This document shows positions 63,953-64,000 of a DNA stretch of 64,000 nucleotides, in pieces (positions within the stretch are counted from its first letter, which is position 1; the number at the start of each line of letters is the position of its first letter). This DNA comes from CAYQQU01 sp964419545 (GTDB taxonomy: Bacteria; Bacteroidota; Bacteroidia; Chitinophagales; Saprospiraceae): assembly GCA_964419545.1 (NCBI GenBank), contig CAYQQU010000016.1, forward strand, positions 22,866 through 86,865. The letters are read 5' to 3'. The notes below the pieces were generated by a model, which did not search any database, was not told where the DNA came from, and worked only from the letters and a program-made list of their open reading frames with translations. The position numbers and the translations under genes are program-made.

Positions 63953-64000
63953 AGCTTGTTTGGAGGTAGTGCTTTTGAAGCGAAAAACTCAGATTTTGGG

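Overview
The window comes from a moderately GC-rich member of the Bacteroidota, most likely the Saprospiria/Lewinella side of the phylum. Supporting signs are a type IX secretion (T9SS) type B C-terminal sorting domain, an infC-rpmI-rplT cluster beside clpC, a STAS-ribonuclease Z pair, YceI proteins, a PAP2_3 phosphatase, and a TTG-N19-TAnnTTTG promoter in front of tRNA-Lys. The taxonomic placement is inferred from gene content only.

Positions 3635-35811 hold one long co-directional operon for an extracellular-type contractile injection system (eCIS; Afp/PVC/AlgoCIS relatives). Its order is: DUF4255 cap protein, an unrecognised 380-aa protein, one sheath, two tube proteins, DUF5908, LysM baseplate protein, VgrG/gp5-like spike, PAAR, gp25, gp6/baseplate-J, gp7-like protein, a 1260-aa mosaic protein, and a tape measure with a very acidic centre. 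A cargo section follows: a DUF4157-cysteine hydrolase-like-OmpA protein, a lipoprotein, a second DUF4157 protein, and a 994-aa glycosyltransferase/DUF115-like protein three bases ahead of the AAA+ ATPase. The operon ends with a decayed DUF4157 gene and a TerB-like protein. No tail-fibre gene is recognisable. Flanking the operon are a caspase-alpha/beta-hydrolase fusion (1-2823, minus, cut by the window edge), a GT29-like sialyltransferase gene (minus) and a subtilisin-lamin-tail protein (plus). In this layout the particle assembles around the tape measure, the ATPase and cap finish it, and the DUF4157 proteins are the likely payload.

From 39 kb on the content is chromosomal housekeeping mixed with small accessory pieces: PAP2_3; an envelope operon of a catalytically dead beta-lactamase-fold protein and two YceI-type proteins; infC-rpmI-rplT; clpC; STAS-rnz; two Crp/Fnr genes, one interrupted by an in-frame TAG; dinB; a HAD phosphatase; tRNA-Lys; a DUF4160/DUF2442 pair; a FabH-like ketosynthase; a repeat-rich T9SS cargo protein; an SRPBCC protein; and Hsp20.

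Intergenic DNA is rich in repeats: five hexanucleotide arrays (GGGTGT/GGTTGA type) in promoter, leader or stop-codon positions; a dispersed palindromic-ended element in full and ends-only forms around clpC, tRNA-Lys and the subtilisin gene; a twin hairpin bracketing the DUF4160/DUF2442 pair; a 152-bp MITE-like element with a target duplication; and a 99-bp tandem repeat interrupted by a 100-N assembly gap.
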